Source: Bosea vaviloviae
Lineage (GTDB): Bacteria; Pseudomonadota; Alphaproteobacteria; Rhizobiales; Beijerinckiaceae
DNA length: 64,000 nucleotides
Assembly (NCBI RefSeq): GCF_001741865.1
Contig: NZ_CP017147.1
Span: 3,339,001-3,403,000, forward strand
Direction of reading: 5' to 3'
A model generated the notes under the pieces. It made no database searches. It worked only from the letters and a program-made list of their open reading frames with translations, and was not told where the DNA came from. Below, piece by piece: positions 31,016 to 38,788 of this stretch; position 1 is the stretch's first letter, and each line of letters starts with the position of its first letter. The translations under genes and the position numbers were made by a program.

Positions 31016-31579
31016 ATGGCCTGGGTTGATGGCGCCCGTCCGGCGGCTGCGGCGGCTGATCTTCCAAAGCAGTGGCAGACGCCGCCGGGGACGACGGTCA
31101 TCGTCACCCGCAACACAGGCGCCGGGCTGCGCATCGGCGTCGCGGGGGCGGGTTTTGTCGCCTCATATCGCGCCAACGCAGTGGCGGCCTGGTCAAATCC
31201 GCCAGACTCATCCCTGGATTTCAGGGTCTACATCGAAATCGGCACGCAGCATCAAAGGCATGCTGGCGTACCCACTCTCAATGCCGGGCCGATGCCCTCT
31301 GGAAAATGCATCATCATCAGCGGAGCTCAAGCCGCACCTCTGAACAGCGGTATAGGCCCGGTCCTGGTCTATGCCCTGGCGGTCTATGCAAGACGGCATG
31401 GCATCACCTGGATTCGAACGGGAACCACCGCCAATGCCTGGTGGTTCCATTTTCTCGGCGGCGATCCTTTGAATCCCGGCGGCGACTTCAACACCACGGC
31501 CAATGTGGAGCAGTGGAGCGGCGCCCGCGCGGCCCAGCAGGGTTGGGCCATTGCGCCGGTCACGAACCATCACTGGTGA
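31016..31579 (+). CDS. Hypothetical protein, possible GNAT-like fold
   Basis: A protein of about 187 residues (ATG 31016; GTG 31013 is adjacent). The C-terminal half, SGIGPVLVYALAVYARRHGITWIRTGTTANAWWFHFLGGDP, resembles the acetyl-CoA loop/helix of GNAT acyltransferases followed by the N-x-x-A...F...LG segment, but the R-x-x-G-x-G/A loop is not canonical. The N-terminal half (TTVIVTRNTGAGLRIGVAGAG) is beta-rich. It is the last gene before tRNA-Val and may be the right end of the prophage or an accessory gene. The function is not assigned. Confidence 0.55.
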   Translation: MAWVDGARPAAAAADLPKQWQTPPGTTVIVTRNTGAGLRIGVAGAGFVASYRANAVAAWSNPPDSSLDFRVYIEIGTQHQRHAGVPTLNAGPMPSGKCIIISGAQAAPLNSGIGPVLVYALAVYARRHGITWIRTGTTANAWWFHFLGGDPLNPGGDFNTTANVEQWSGARAAQQGWAIAPVTNHHW

Positions 31580-31599
31580 CGCTCGGGTGACGTCCGAGT

Positions 31600-31609
31600 G
31601 GGGGGGGGG
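31600..31609. repeat. Homopolymeric G tract (10 G)
   Basis: Ten consecutive G on the + strand between the last prophage-side gene and tRNA-Val. It is prone to slippage and sequencing error. Confidence 0.8.
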
Positions 31610-31628
31610 CGCAATGACTGAAAGAAAA

Positions 31629-31703
31629 TGGTGGGCGACACAGGGATCGAACCTGTGACCACTCCCGTGTGAAGGGAGTGCTCTACCGCTGAGCTAGTCG
31701 CCC
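31629..31703 (-). tRNA. tRNA-Val (anticodon CAC)
   Basis: A 75-base cloverleaf on the minus strand with encoded CCA: acceptor GGGCGAC/GTCGCCC, D arm TAGCTCAGCGGTAGAGC, anticodon stem CTCCC/GGGAG with loop TTCACAC (CAC at the anticodon), and a T arm with GGTTCGATCC. It decodes GUG. Its 3' end faces the prophage, the usual orientation for tRNA-targeted integration, but no duplicate 3' end was found at the far side. Confidence 0.97.
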
Positions 31704-31773
31704 GCACCGGCGCTTCTCCTAGTCGGCGCGCGCCGTGGCGTCAAGAATGAGCGGCGTCAAGAAATGCTTGGCG

Positions 31774-32478
31774 TCATGAATGCATGGGCACGCGGCCGAG
31801 CGCTCGTTCACCCAGCAGTTGCCGCACCGCGTCGGGCAGGGCGTCAAAATGCTGGATCACGAGATCGGGCTCCAGCGTCTCGATCGCGACGTCGGTATAG
31901 CCGAAGGGCACGCAGATGCAGGGAATGCCGGCGGCCTTGGCCGTGGCGATGTCGGTGCGCGAATCGCCGATCATCACGGCCCGCCCCGGATCGGCCTTGG
32001 CAGCCTCGATCGTCAGGGTCAGATGGCGCGGATCGGGCTTGTGGAAGGGGAAGCTGTCGCGCCCGGCGATGGCGGCGAAACGCCCGGTAATGCCAAAATG
32101 ATCAAGGATCAGTCGGGTATGCAGGATCGGCTTGTTGGTGCAGACCGCGAACACATAGCCCTCGGTGGCAAGCGTATCCATCGCCTCCAGCACGCCGTCG
32201 AAGAGATGGCTGTTGGAGGCGGTGTCCTGCGCATAGATCAGCAGGAAATCCTCGAACAGGCGCTCCAGCGTCGCCTCATCGAGCGGGCGGCCGGAGACGC
32301 GGAAGCCGCGCTCGATCAGGGCCCGGGCCCCGGCGCCGACCAGCTCGCGGGCGCGATCGAGCGGCAGGGCTGGCAGGTCCTCGCGCACCAGAATGAGGTT
32401 GAGCGTGCGCATGATGTCGGGCGCGGTCTCGGCGAGCGTGCCGTCGAGATCGAACACGACGATGGCGGGCAGACTCAT
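31774..32478 (-). CDS. gph: HAD family hydrolase, phosphoglycolate phosphatase-like
   Basis: A 234-residue HAD phosphatase. VVFDLDGTLAETAPDI (near residue 7) contains the nucleophile Asp and acid/base Asp, VCTNKP is motif II, the Lys in HKPDP is motif III, and VMIGDSRTDIATAKAAG is motif IV. The helical cap and length fit Gph, which hydrolyses 2-phosphoglycolate from DNA repair and photorespiration-like metabolism, although other phosphoesters are possible. ATG 32478 is chosen; TTG 32484 would add two residues. Confidence 0.85.
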   Translation of the reverse strand: MSLPAIVVFDLDGTLAETAPDIMRTLNLILVREDLPALPLDRARELVGAGARALIERGFRVSGRPLDEATLERLFEDFLLIYAQDTASNSHLFDGVLEAMDTLATEGYVFAVCTNKPILHTRLILDHFGITGRFAAIAGRDSFPFHKPDPRHLTLTIEAAKADPGRAVMIGDSRTDIATAKAAGIPCICVPFGYTDVAIETLEPDLVIQHFDALPDAVRQLLGERALGRVPMHS

Positions 32479-32643
32479 GGGCAAGTCTCTCTCATGGGTG
32501 TGTGTCTCATGGGCGAGGCTCTCTCATCGGCAAGCCTCTCCGGGCGGGGTGCGCGGGGGTATAAAGCCTCTTAGCCCGCTTAAGGCTGCTTCGGAAAGGC
32601 TGCGCGCCGCACTGCTGCCGCTCTGTCGGCAAAAGCTTCATCG

Positions 32644-33063
32644 ATGGTGATATCGTCTCGCCGATTCGCTGGAAGGAATGCTGCGGTGTCGAACTCCCTG
32701 GAAAAGCTGGTGCGCCTCGTGGCGGCCTCTGGCCTGTGCATCGCGGCGGTCGGCCCGGCCATCGCGGCCCCCTTCGAATTCGCACCGGCGCCGCAGACCG
32801 ATCTCAACCGCGTCTACCGTATCGACAAGGCCACCGGCGAGGTCGGGGCCTGTCAGTTCCAGCTCAAGGAAGGCGGCGTCGGCATGACGATCTGCTTTGC
32901 GGCGGGCGAGGGGGCCGGGCCCCAGGCGCCCAGCGACTACCAACTCGTGCCGTCGCGGCACGAGCGCGAGGGCGGCATCTTCCGCGTCAACATCCGCACC
33001 GGCGAGATGAGCGTCTGCTACGTCTTCGACGACAAGGTGGTCTGCACGCCCCAGGCGAAATAA
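32644..33063 (+). CDS. Secreted protein of unknown function
   Basis: A 139-residue protein (an internal start near 32683 is possible). The hydrophobic segment VRLVAASGLCIAAVGPAIAA is a signal peptide. The mature part FEFAPAPQTDLNRVYRIDKATGEVGACQFQL, then GGIFRVNIRTGEMSVCYVFDDKVVCTPQAK has repeated 'RV.R/NI.TGE...C' units, suggesting two similar beta modules, each with a Cys. No family is named. A three-copy 18-bp repeat straddles its stop codon. Confidence 0.75.
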   Translation: MVISSRRFAGRNAAVSNSLEKLVRLVAASGLCIAAVGPAIAAPFEFAPAPQTDLNRVYRIDKATGEVGACQFQLKEGGVGMTICFAAGEGAGPQAPSDYQLVPSRHEREGGIFRVNIRTGEMSVCYVFDDKVVCTPQAK

Positions 33064-33096
33064 CGGCCCCAGGCGAAACATTCCGCCCAGGCGAAA
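33050..33096 (+). repeat. Three-copy 18-bp repeat at the gene end
   Basis: CCCAGGCGAAA at 33050, 33068 and 33086. The first copy encodes the C-terminal PQAK, and the others lie after the stop, still in frame (RPQAKHSAQAK). Confidence 0.75.
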
Positions 33097-33220
33097 TAAC
33101 CCGCTATTTTCCGGCCTGTATTGAGCCGATGATATCGGCGCCATGCGGCATTGACCGTCGGCATGTGCCGTCGCGCCGTGCTAAACGAACGGCTCCCGTG
33201 ATCTTCCCTCGAGATTTGTC

Positions 33221-34672
33221 ATGCTCAAGCTCAACGACCCGTCGCTCCTGAAGTCGCAGTGCTATGTCGATGGCGCCTGGATCGGCGAGGGCGTCGACGC
33301 GGTCGACAACCCGGCGACGGGCGTGGTGCTGGCCAAGGTGCCGCGCTTCGGCGCAGCCGAGACGACTGCTGCCGTCGAGGCGGCCTCGCGCGCCTTCAAG
33401 CCCTGGGCGAAGAAATCGGCCAAGGAGCGCTCGGTCATTCTGCGCAAATGGTTCGACCTGATCATGGCGAACCAGGAAGACCTCGCCCAGATCATGACCG
33501 CCGAGCAGGGCAAGCCGATCACGGAAGCCCGCGGCGAGGTCGCCTACGCCGCTTCCTTCGTCGAGTTCTACGCGGAGGAAGCCAAGCGCATCTATGGCGA
33601 GACCATTCCCTCGCCCTTCCCGAATTCGCGCATCATCATCCAGAAGCAGCCCGTCGGCGTCTGCGCCGCGATCACGCCCTGGAACTTCCCAGCCGCGATG
33701 ATCACGCGCAAATGCTCGCCTGGCCTCGCTGCCGGCTGCACCTTCGTGGTCAAGCCCGCGCCCGATACGCCGCTGACCGCGCTGGCGCTGGCCGAGCTCG
33801 CCGAGCGCGCGGGCATTCCCGCTGGCGTCCTCAACATCGTCACCGGCGATGCCAAGGCGATCGGCGGCGTCATGACCTCGCACCCCGCCGTGCGCTTCAT
33901 CGGCTTCACCGGCTCGACGCCTGTCGGCAAGCTTCTGATGCAGCAAGCCGCCTCGACGGTGAAGAAGGTCGGGCTGGAACTGGGCGGCAACGCACCCTTC
34001 ATCGTCTTCGACGACGCCGATATCGACGCCGCCGTCCAGGGCGCGATCGCAGCCAAGTACCGCAACATGGGCCAGACCTGCGTCTGCACCAATCGCCTCT
34101 TCGTCCAGGACGGCGTCCATGACGAGTTCGTCGCGAAATTCGCCGGCGAGGTCGCCAAGATGAAGGTCGGCAACGGCGTCGAGGTCGGCGTCGTGCAGGG
34201 CCCGCTGATCAATGAGCGCGCGGTCGAGAAGGTCGAGCGCCACGTCGCCGACGCCGTCGCCCATGGCGCCAAGGTCGTCGTCGGTGGCAAGCGCCATGCG
34301 CTTGGCCGCACCTTCTACGAGCCGACGGTGCTTTCGGGCGTCACCACCAAGATGCTGGTGACCAATGAGGAGACTTTTGGCCCGGTCGCCCCGGTCTATC
34401 GCTTCAAGACCGAGGACGAGGTCGTGGCGATGGCCAACGACACGCCCTTCGGCCTGGCCGCCTATTTCTACTCCAAGGATCTCGGCCGCGCCTTCCGCGT
34501 CGCCGAGGAGCTCGAATACGGCATGGTCGGCATCAACTCGGCCATGCTCGGCACCGAGGTCGCCCCCTTCGGCGGCGTCAAGGAATCGGGGCTCGGCCGC
34601 GAGGGCTCGCTCCATGGCATGGATGAGTTCGTCGAGATCAAATACATGCTGATGGGCGGGCTGGGCGTTTGA
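33221..34672 (+). CDS. gabD: NAD(P)-dependent succinate-semialdehyde dehydrogenase
   Basis: A 483-residue aldehyde dehydrogenase that oxidises succinate semialdehyde to succinate in the GABA shunt. [14 protein letters not shown] contains the catalytic Asn region, [13 protein letters not shown] binds the cofactor, GLELGGNAP carries Glu253 and GQTCVC the nucleophile Cys287. The overall pattern ([27 protein letters not shown] end) is that of GabD. Its stop overlaps the rpiA TTG start, so the two genes are coupled. Confidence 0.92.
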   Translation: MLKLNDPSLLKSQCYVDGAWIGEGVDAVDNPATGVVLAKVPRFGAAETTAAVEAASRAFKPWAKKSAKERSVILRKWFDLIMANQEDLAQIMTAEQGKPITEARGEVAYAASFVEFYAEEAKRIYGETIPSPFPNSRIIIQKQPVGVCAAITPWNFPAAMITRKCSPGLAAGCTFVVKPAPDTPLTALALAELAERAGIPAGVLNIVTGDAKAIGGVMTSHPAVRFIGFTGSTPVGKLLMQQAASTVKKVGLELGGNAPFIVFDDADIDAAVQGAIAAKYRNMGQTCVCTNRLFVQDGVHDEFVAKFAGEVAKMKVGNGVEVGVVQGPLINERAVEKVERHVADAVAHGAKVVVGGKRHALGRTFYEPTVLSGVTTKMLVTNEETFGPVAPVYRFKTEDEVVAMANDTPFGLAAYFYSKDLGRAFRVAEELEYGMVGINSAMLGTEVAPFGGVKESGLGREGSLHGMDEFVEIKYMLMGGLGV

Positions 34673-35370
34673 CCGCCGATGATCTGAAGAAGCTGGCGGC
34701 GGCGCGGGCGCTCGAGCTCGTGCGCCCCGGCATGCGCCTGGGCCTGGGCACGGGCTCGACGGCGAAGCATTTCGTCGATCTGCTCGGCCAGCGCGTCGCT
34801 GCGGGGCTCGACGTGATCTGCGTCGCGACCTCGGAGGCGACGCAGGCGCAGGCGCTTGCGCTCGCCATTCCGATGTCGACTCTGGACGAGACGCCGGAAC
34901 TCGATCTCACGGTCGATGGGGCCGACGAGATCGATTCCGCCCTGCGCCTGATCAAGGGCGGCGGCGCGGCGCATCTGCGCGAGAAGATCGTCGCGGCCGC
35001 CTCCGCTCGGATGATCGTCATCGCCGATGACAGCAAGCTGGTCGAGCGGCTCGGCCGCTTTCCGCTGCCGATCGAGGTCGTGCCTTTCGGCCTGGAGGCG
35101 ACGCGCCGCGCCGTGGCTGCCGCCATCGCCGGCTGCGGCTCTGCCGGAGAACTTGTGCTGCGCAAGCGGCCCGATGGTGCGAGGCTCGTCACCGATAACG
35201 GCAACTACATCCTGGACGCTCATCTGGGAGCGATCGCGCAGCCCGAGGCTTTGGCGCTCGCGCTCGGCCAGGTTCCCGGCGTCGTCGAGCACGGGCTCTT
35301 CATCGGCCTGGCATCGGGCGCCATCCTGGCGGGCGCCGACGGCTTGCGCCTGCTTGGCGCGACCGGGTGA
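34669..35370 (+). CDS. rpiA: Ribose-5-phosphate isomerase A
   Basis: A 233-residue enzyme interconverting ribose 5-phosphate and ribulose 5-phosphate in the pentose phosphate pathway. GTGST at 27-31 is the phosphate loop, DGADEID at 83-89 and [12 protein letters not shown] at 96-107 hold the active-site Asp, Lys and catalytic Glu105. It begins at a TTG overlapping the gabD stop by two bases; no ATG in this frame precedes the conserved N-terminus. Confidence 0.95.
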   Translation: MTADDLKKLAAARALELVRPGMRLGLGTGSTAKHFVDLLGQRVAAGLDVICVATSEATQAQALALAIPMSTLDETPELDLTVDGADEIDSALRLIKGGGAAHLREKIVAAASARMIVIADDSKLVERLGRFPLPIEVVPFGLEATRRAVAAAIAGCGSAGELVLRKRPDGARLVTDNGNYILDAHLGAIAQPEALALALGQVPGVVEHGLFIGLASGAILAGADGLRLLGATG

Positions 35371-35395
35371 TTCCCAATTGGTGCAAACCACGCTA

Positions 35396-35447
35396 GATCA
35401 CGTTTCTCGCATTCGGATGGAACCGCCCGAATGCGAGAAACGTGATT
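35396..35447. repeat. Long inverted repeat, family F
   Basis: TCACGTTTCTCGCATTCGG pairs with CCGAATGCGAGAAACGTGA. It follows rpiA and may act as a terminator-like structure. A decayed copy is near 36362-36412. Confidence 0.8.
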
Positions 35448-35462
35448 GATTCCTGGAGTTGA

Positions 35463-35513
35463 GAGCATTGCTCACGCGAAAAACCGATACCCATTTTTTC
35501 GCGTATTGCTCTA
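35463..35513. repeat. Intergenic repeat, family C
   Basis: GAGCATTGCTCACGCGAAAA...TTTTTTCGCG...GCTCTA. Copies occur at 36296-36348, 42192-42238 and 57785-57840. Confidence 0.85.
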
Positions 35514-35596
35514 AAGATCGCTCTGAAACCGAAACGGCCCGCCGCGGCCGCCTGCGCACCGGGCCGTTGTCCGGCCGCATGACGAAGGACCACTGC

Positions 35597-36103
35597 ATGA
35601 TCCGTCACTCTCTCGCCAGCGCGGCTCTTGGTCTCGCCCTGATCCTGTCGGCGCCGGCTTTCGCGCAGACGGCGGCCCCGGCTATCACGCCCAGCCACCT
35701 TCAGCTGGCGCGTGAAGCCGCCGAGCTCACCGGCATCTCCTCGTCGCTGGAGTCGATCTACACCGAGTTCAGCGAGCGCACGAAGCAGCTCGTCGGCACG
35801 ACCCGCCCCGAGATGAAGAAGGACATGGACGCGGTCATCGAGGCGCTGAAGCCGGAGGCTGACGCCAAGCGGGCGGAGATCATGGTCTCGGCGTCGGAGA
35901 TTTTTGCCCGGAAGATCAACGAAGCCGATCTCAAGGAGGTCGTCGCCTTCTTCAAATCGCCGGTCGGCCAGCGCTACAACGCGGCGCGCGCCAAGGCGAT
36001 CGACGAGATCTACGTGGTGCTGGAGCCCTGGAGCATCAACACCAGCAATTTCCTGTTCGACCGCTTCACCCAGGAAATGCGCAAGCGCGGCCACCAGATG
36101 TAA
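35597..36103 (+). CDS. DUF2059 domain-containing secreted protein
   Basis: A 168-residue protein. The signal peptide MIRHSLASAALGLALILSAPAFA precedes a helical DUF2059 domain: AREAAELTGISSSLESIYTEFSERTKQLV, then MVSASEIFARKINEADLKEVVAFFKSPVGQRYNAA, a pattern found in many proteobacterial periplasmic proteins of unknown role. ATG 35597 is chosen for GAAGGA upstream and the signal peptide. A hairpin terminator follows at 36136. Confidence 0.88.
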   Translation: MIRHSLASAALGLALILSAPAFAQTAAPAITPSHLQLAREAAELTGISSSLESIYTEFSERTKQLVGTTRPEMKKDMDAVIEALKPEADAKRAEIMVSASEIFARKINEADLKEVVAFFKSPVGQRYNAARAKAIDEIYVVLEPWSINTSNFLFDRFTQEMRKRGHQM

Positions 36104-36135
36104 GGGCGCGCCACTTGCGATGCGCTCGTCAGAAA

Positions 36136-36163
36136 AAGGCCGTCCGCTGGTGCGGGCGGCCTT
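36136..36163 (+). terminator. Terminator after the DUF2059 gene
   Basis: AAGGCCGTCCGC-TGGT-GCGGGCGGCCTT hairpin with one mismatch, preceded by an A run and followed by a short pyrimidine stretch. Confidence 0.65.
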
Positions 36164-36169
36164 CTTGCT

Positions 36170-36297
36170 AAAGCGTTTTCGAGCGAAGTGGATACCGGTT
36201 CCCTCGCGACAAACGCGAAGCGTTTGCGCGGAGAAAACGCGTTAAACCAAAGGGCTAGAGCAAATGAACGATCCAATCAGATCGGAAATTGCTCTAG
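36170..36297. repeat. Intergenic repeat, family D
   Basis: AAGCGTTTTCGAGCGAAGTG, GATACCGGTTCCCTCG, GAGAAAACGCGTTAAACC and GAACGATCCAATCAG; matches 30327-30425. Confidence 0.85.
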
Positions 36298-36412
36298 AGC
36301 ATCGCGCGAAAAAATGAGTGCCGGTTTTTCGTGGGGAGCAATGCTCTGAACTCTGGGAAGCGATCAGGTTTTTTGCATTCGGGCGATTCCGTCCGAATGC
36401 GGTGTGATCTAA
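36296..36412. repeat. Family C and decayed family F repeats
   Basis: A family C copy at 36296-36348 (AGAGCATCGCGCGAAAAAAT...GAGCAATGCTCTGA) runs into a degenerate family F inverted repeat (GCATTCGGGCGATTCCGTCC). With 36170-36297 these fill the gap between the DUF2059 and permease genes. Confidence 0.75.
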
Positions 36413-36421
36413 GGACCCGCT

Positions 36422-37840
36422 TCAGTTGAGCGGGCCGCGTCCGCCGATTGTGTCCGCGCTCGGGTCGGACAGCCTCACGCCGCTGGCGCGGTTGACCATC
36501 ACCGTCACGATCCAAAGCGCGATGCCGATGCCGATCAGCACCCCAGCGATCTGGTATTGAACCGGATCGCGCCCGGTCCACGGCCCGGCGAAGAAGGCGC
36601 AGGCGAGCGCGCCCAGCACCGGCAGCACGGTCGGCGTCCGGAAATGATCGTGCTCCACCGTGTCTTTGCGCAGGATCAGCACGGCGACGTTGACGATGGT
36701 GAAGACGCAGAGCAGCAGCAGCGCCGTCGTGCCGCCGAGCGCCGGCACCTCGCCGACGAAGGTGATCAGCGCGAAGGCGAGCAGTGTGGTGAAGCCGATC
36801 GCGATATAGGGCGTGCGCCGCGTTGCATGCACCTTGCCGAGCAGGGGCGGCAGCACATGCTCGCGGCTCATGCCATAGACCAGCCGGCTCGCCATCAGCA
36901 TGTTGATCAGCGCGCTGTTGGCGACCGCGAACATGGTGATGAAGCCGAAGATCCAGAGGGGGAAGTTCGGTGCGCCGGCCTGCACCACCTTGAGCAGCGG
37001 CGTCTCGCCCTCGCCGAGCTGCTCGGGCGACACCAGCGTGATCGCCGAGATCGAGACCAGCACATAGATGACGCCGGTGATCACCAGCCCCGTCAGCAAC
37101 ACCTTGGGGAAGATCCGTGTCGGCTCCTTGCACTCCTCGGCCATATTGACTGAATCCTCGAAGCCGACCATGGCGAAGAAGGCGAGCGTGGTCGCCGCGA
37201 CCACCGGCCAGAACGCGCCGCTGTCGCCCGTGGTCTTGAATTCGAGTACGCGCGAGACATCGCCCTGGCCGGCCATGATCGCCATCAGGCCGATGGTAAT
37301 GATGATCAGCAGCCCGGTCAGCTCGACGCAGGTCAGGACGACATTGGCCTTCACGCTCTCACCGACGCCGCGCAGGTTCACAGCAGCGACCAGAGCCATG
37401 AAGCCGAGCCCGATCAGAGTGATGCCCACACCGCTCGACAGGCCGAGCCCGAAGGCGTTGGACATGTTCGCCGCGAAAGCGCGCGAGGCGGTCGAGGCCG
37501 ATGTGATGCCCGAGCACATCACCGCGAAGGCGACGATGAAGGTGATGAAATGGATTCCGAAGGCCTTGTGCGTATAGAGCGCCGCGCCCGCCGCCTTGGG
37601 ATATTTGGTGACGAGTTCAAGATAGCTGAAGGCCGTCACCATCGCCACGATGAAGGCGACGAGGAAGGGAAGCCAGACCACGCCACCGACCTGTTTGGCG
37701 ACCTGGCCGGTCAGTGCATAGATGCCGGTGCCGAGAATGTCACCGACGATGAAGAGCAGGAGCAGCCAGGGGCCCATGACGCGGTGCAGGCTGGGCTCGG
37801 CGGCGGGTGCGGCGGAAGCTGGAAGCGTTGTGTCGCTCAT
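36422..37840 (-). CDS. APC family amino acid permease
   Basis: A 472-residue transporter with about 12 membrane helices. The first helix WLLLLFIVGDILGTGIYALTG carries the G-x-G-x-G-I/T-type substrate loop of APC permeases. Further helices include FLVAFIVAMVTAFSYLELV and FFAMVGFEDSVNMAEECKEP, the latter with the conserved Glu-rich consensus amphipathic segment. It probably imports an amino acid or amine by proton symport; the substrate is not predictable. ATG 37840 is chosen, with GAGGATC upstream; earlier in-frame codons lack support. Confidence 0.9.
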   Translation of the reverse strand: MSDTTLPASAAPAAEPSLHRVMGPWLLLLFIVGDILGTGIYALTGQVAKQVGGVVWLPFLVAFIVAMVTAFSYLELVTKYPKAAGAALYTHKAFGIHFITFIVAFAVMCSGITSASTASRAFAANMSNAFGLGLSSGVGITLIGLGFMALVAAVNLRGVGESVKANVVLTCVELTGLLIIITIGLMAIMAGQGDVSRVLEFKTTGDSGAFWPVVAATTLAFFAMVGFEDSVNMAEECKEPTRIFPKVLLTGLVITGVIYVLVSISAITLVSPEQLGEGETPLLKVVQAGAPNFPLWIFGFITMFAVANSALINMLMASRLVYGMSREHVLPPLLGKVHATRRTPYIAIGFTTLLAFALITFVGEVPALGGTTALLLLCVFTIVNVAVLILRKDTVEHDHFRTPTVLPVLGALACAFFAGPWTGRDPVQYQIAGVLIGIGIALWIVTVMVNRASGVRLSDPSADTIGGRGPLN

Positions 37841-37970
37841 GATGATCCTCGCTCGACGGGCCGCGATGCGGCTGATGAAGGGGAGAGCAAATTCACGCCA
37901 CATTTGTTCAGGCGCAACAACAATGCACGCTGTCGTTGCGTGAAAATGGTTTGATTGCAAATCTCGGCGG

Positions 37971-38321
37971 TTAGTCTGTGCCGCAGGCGGCGATCACCTC
38001 TTCTAGGATCGCATTGAGATCACCGGGGCGCTCCAGCGGCACGTAGTGGCCACATCCCGGGATGACATGAACCTGTCCATGCAGCGCCGAGGCGGCTTGC
38101 GCCTTGCTCACGTCGATGCCGGGAGCGATATCATCCGCGCCCGTCACGACGATGACCGGGTGAGGAAACGTCGAAATGAGCTGGTCTCGGCTGGGTCGGC
38201 TATGGAACGCGGTTATGCCGCGCGCAATATCCGGCGGCGACTGGCGCAGCAAGATCCGCTTCCCTTCATCGAAGGCGCGGGCATTGGCCGAGGGTGAAAA
38301 CAAGGGAGCCCAGAAAATCTC
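37971..38321 (-). pseudogene. Alpha/beta hydrolase, C-terminal half (after amber codon)
   Basis: It continues the 38322-38678 frame after a TAG: EIFWAPLFSPSANARAFDEG, then HPVIVVTGADDIAPG and VIPGCGHYVPLERP. These supply the catalytic Asp and His of an alpha/beta hydrolase whose Ser lies upstream of the stop. TGG (Trp) to TAG is the simplest cause, so the protein is probably split. Confidence 0.75.
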
Positions 38322-38678
38322 CTAAGCCTCCTCCAATCCCTTGTCCTGGAGCGTCCTCAGCGCCGAGGCATGAAAGGCTGGGTCCGGCCGATGCCTGGCC
38401 TTGGTTCCGATGAGGACGAGAGCAGCAATGCGATCGGGCGCGATCGCAGCCAGCTCGAGCGCGCAAGAGCCCCCAATCGAGCAGCCCACGACGATAAGCC
38501 GATTGCCTTTCGCGAGATTCAGAGCTGCGGCTGCCCAGGCTTGGATGCTGTCGCCAAAGGGATAGAGCGTCGGCGCGTAGGTGAAGCCCGACAAGAGCTG
38601 CTCCTGCTCTGCCCACATCGAGCCATCAAGGGGCAGGGCATGCAGCAGGAGCAGTTCCGGCTTGTCCCTTATGGTCAT
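38322..38678 (-). CDS. Alpha/beta hydrolase, N-terminal half (truncated)
   Basis: A 118-residue product: ELLLLHALPLDGSMW is the oxyanion strand, VVGCSIGGSCALELA holds the nucleophile Ser (G-x-S-x-G), and the frame ends at GLEEA before TAG. Without the Asp and His on the downstream piece (37971-38321, same frame) it cannot form the full triad. Intact length would be about 235 residues, normal for the family. It lies downstream of the tctCBA genes on the same strand. Confidence 0.75.
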   Translation of the reverse strand: MTIRDKPELLLLHALPLDGSMWAEQEQLLSGFTYAPTLYPFGDSIQAWAAAALNLAKGNRLIVVGCSIGGSCALELAAIAPDRIAALVLIGTKARHRPDPAFHASALRTLQDKGLEEA

Positions 38679-38788
38679 GCCATTCGATGCCTACAGGATC
38701 GGCCGTGCAACGCGGCTTTCGCGAAAGCTGATCAACGACATCGATCTGAATCGTTGGAGCGATAGCGTTATTCGGCGAATGATCTTGC

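Larger units (their letters stand above)
2961..31579 (+). mobile_element. Degraded P22-like prophage (virion and lysis genes only)
   Basis: Contiguous block running TerS, TerL, portal, scaffold, coat, gp4-like adaptor, gp10-like stabilisation protein, needle/fibre, ejection proteins, tailspike, endolysin and spanins, the order of P22-type podoviruses. No tape-measure, tail-tube or sheath gene is present. No integrase, repressor, excisionase or replication gene is seen. Damage includes an amber stop in the portal gene, a split ejection-protein gene, and host-type repeats inside the block. The left edge is taken at the promoter region and the right edge at the last phage-like gene before tRNA-Val; exact att sites were not found. 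Confidence 0.85.

Noticed and set aside
2961..31579. Gene transfer agent
   Set aside because: The layout is podoviral with a tailspike, unlike RcGTA, and portal and ejection genes are broken, so a maintained GTA is unlikely.
2511..31703. tRNA-Val 3' end duplicated as attL/attR
   Set aside because: No copy of the tRNA 3' sequence was found in 2511-3100, and no integrase gene is present, so the att sites are left undefined.
31629..31703. Short frames across the tRNA region
   Set aside because: The cloverleaf with encoded CCA is unambiguous; overlapping frames are chance.
6863..38324. Amber codon reassignment, suggested by two in-frame TAG interruptions
   Set aside because: TAG ends several intact genes (TerL at 5000, the methyltransferase at 23720, gor at 44958), so it works as a stop here; mutation is simpler.
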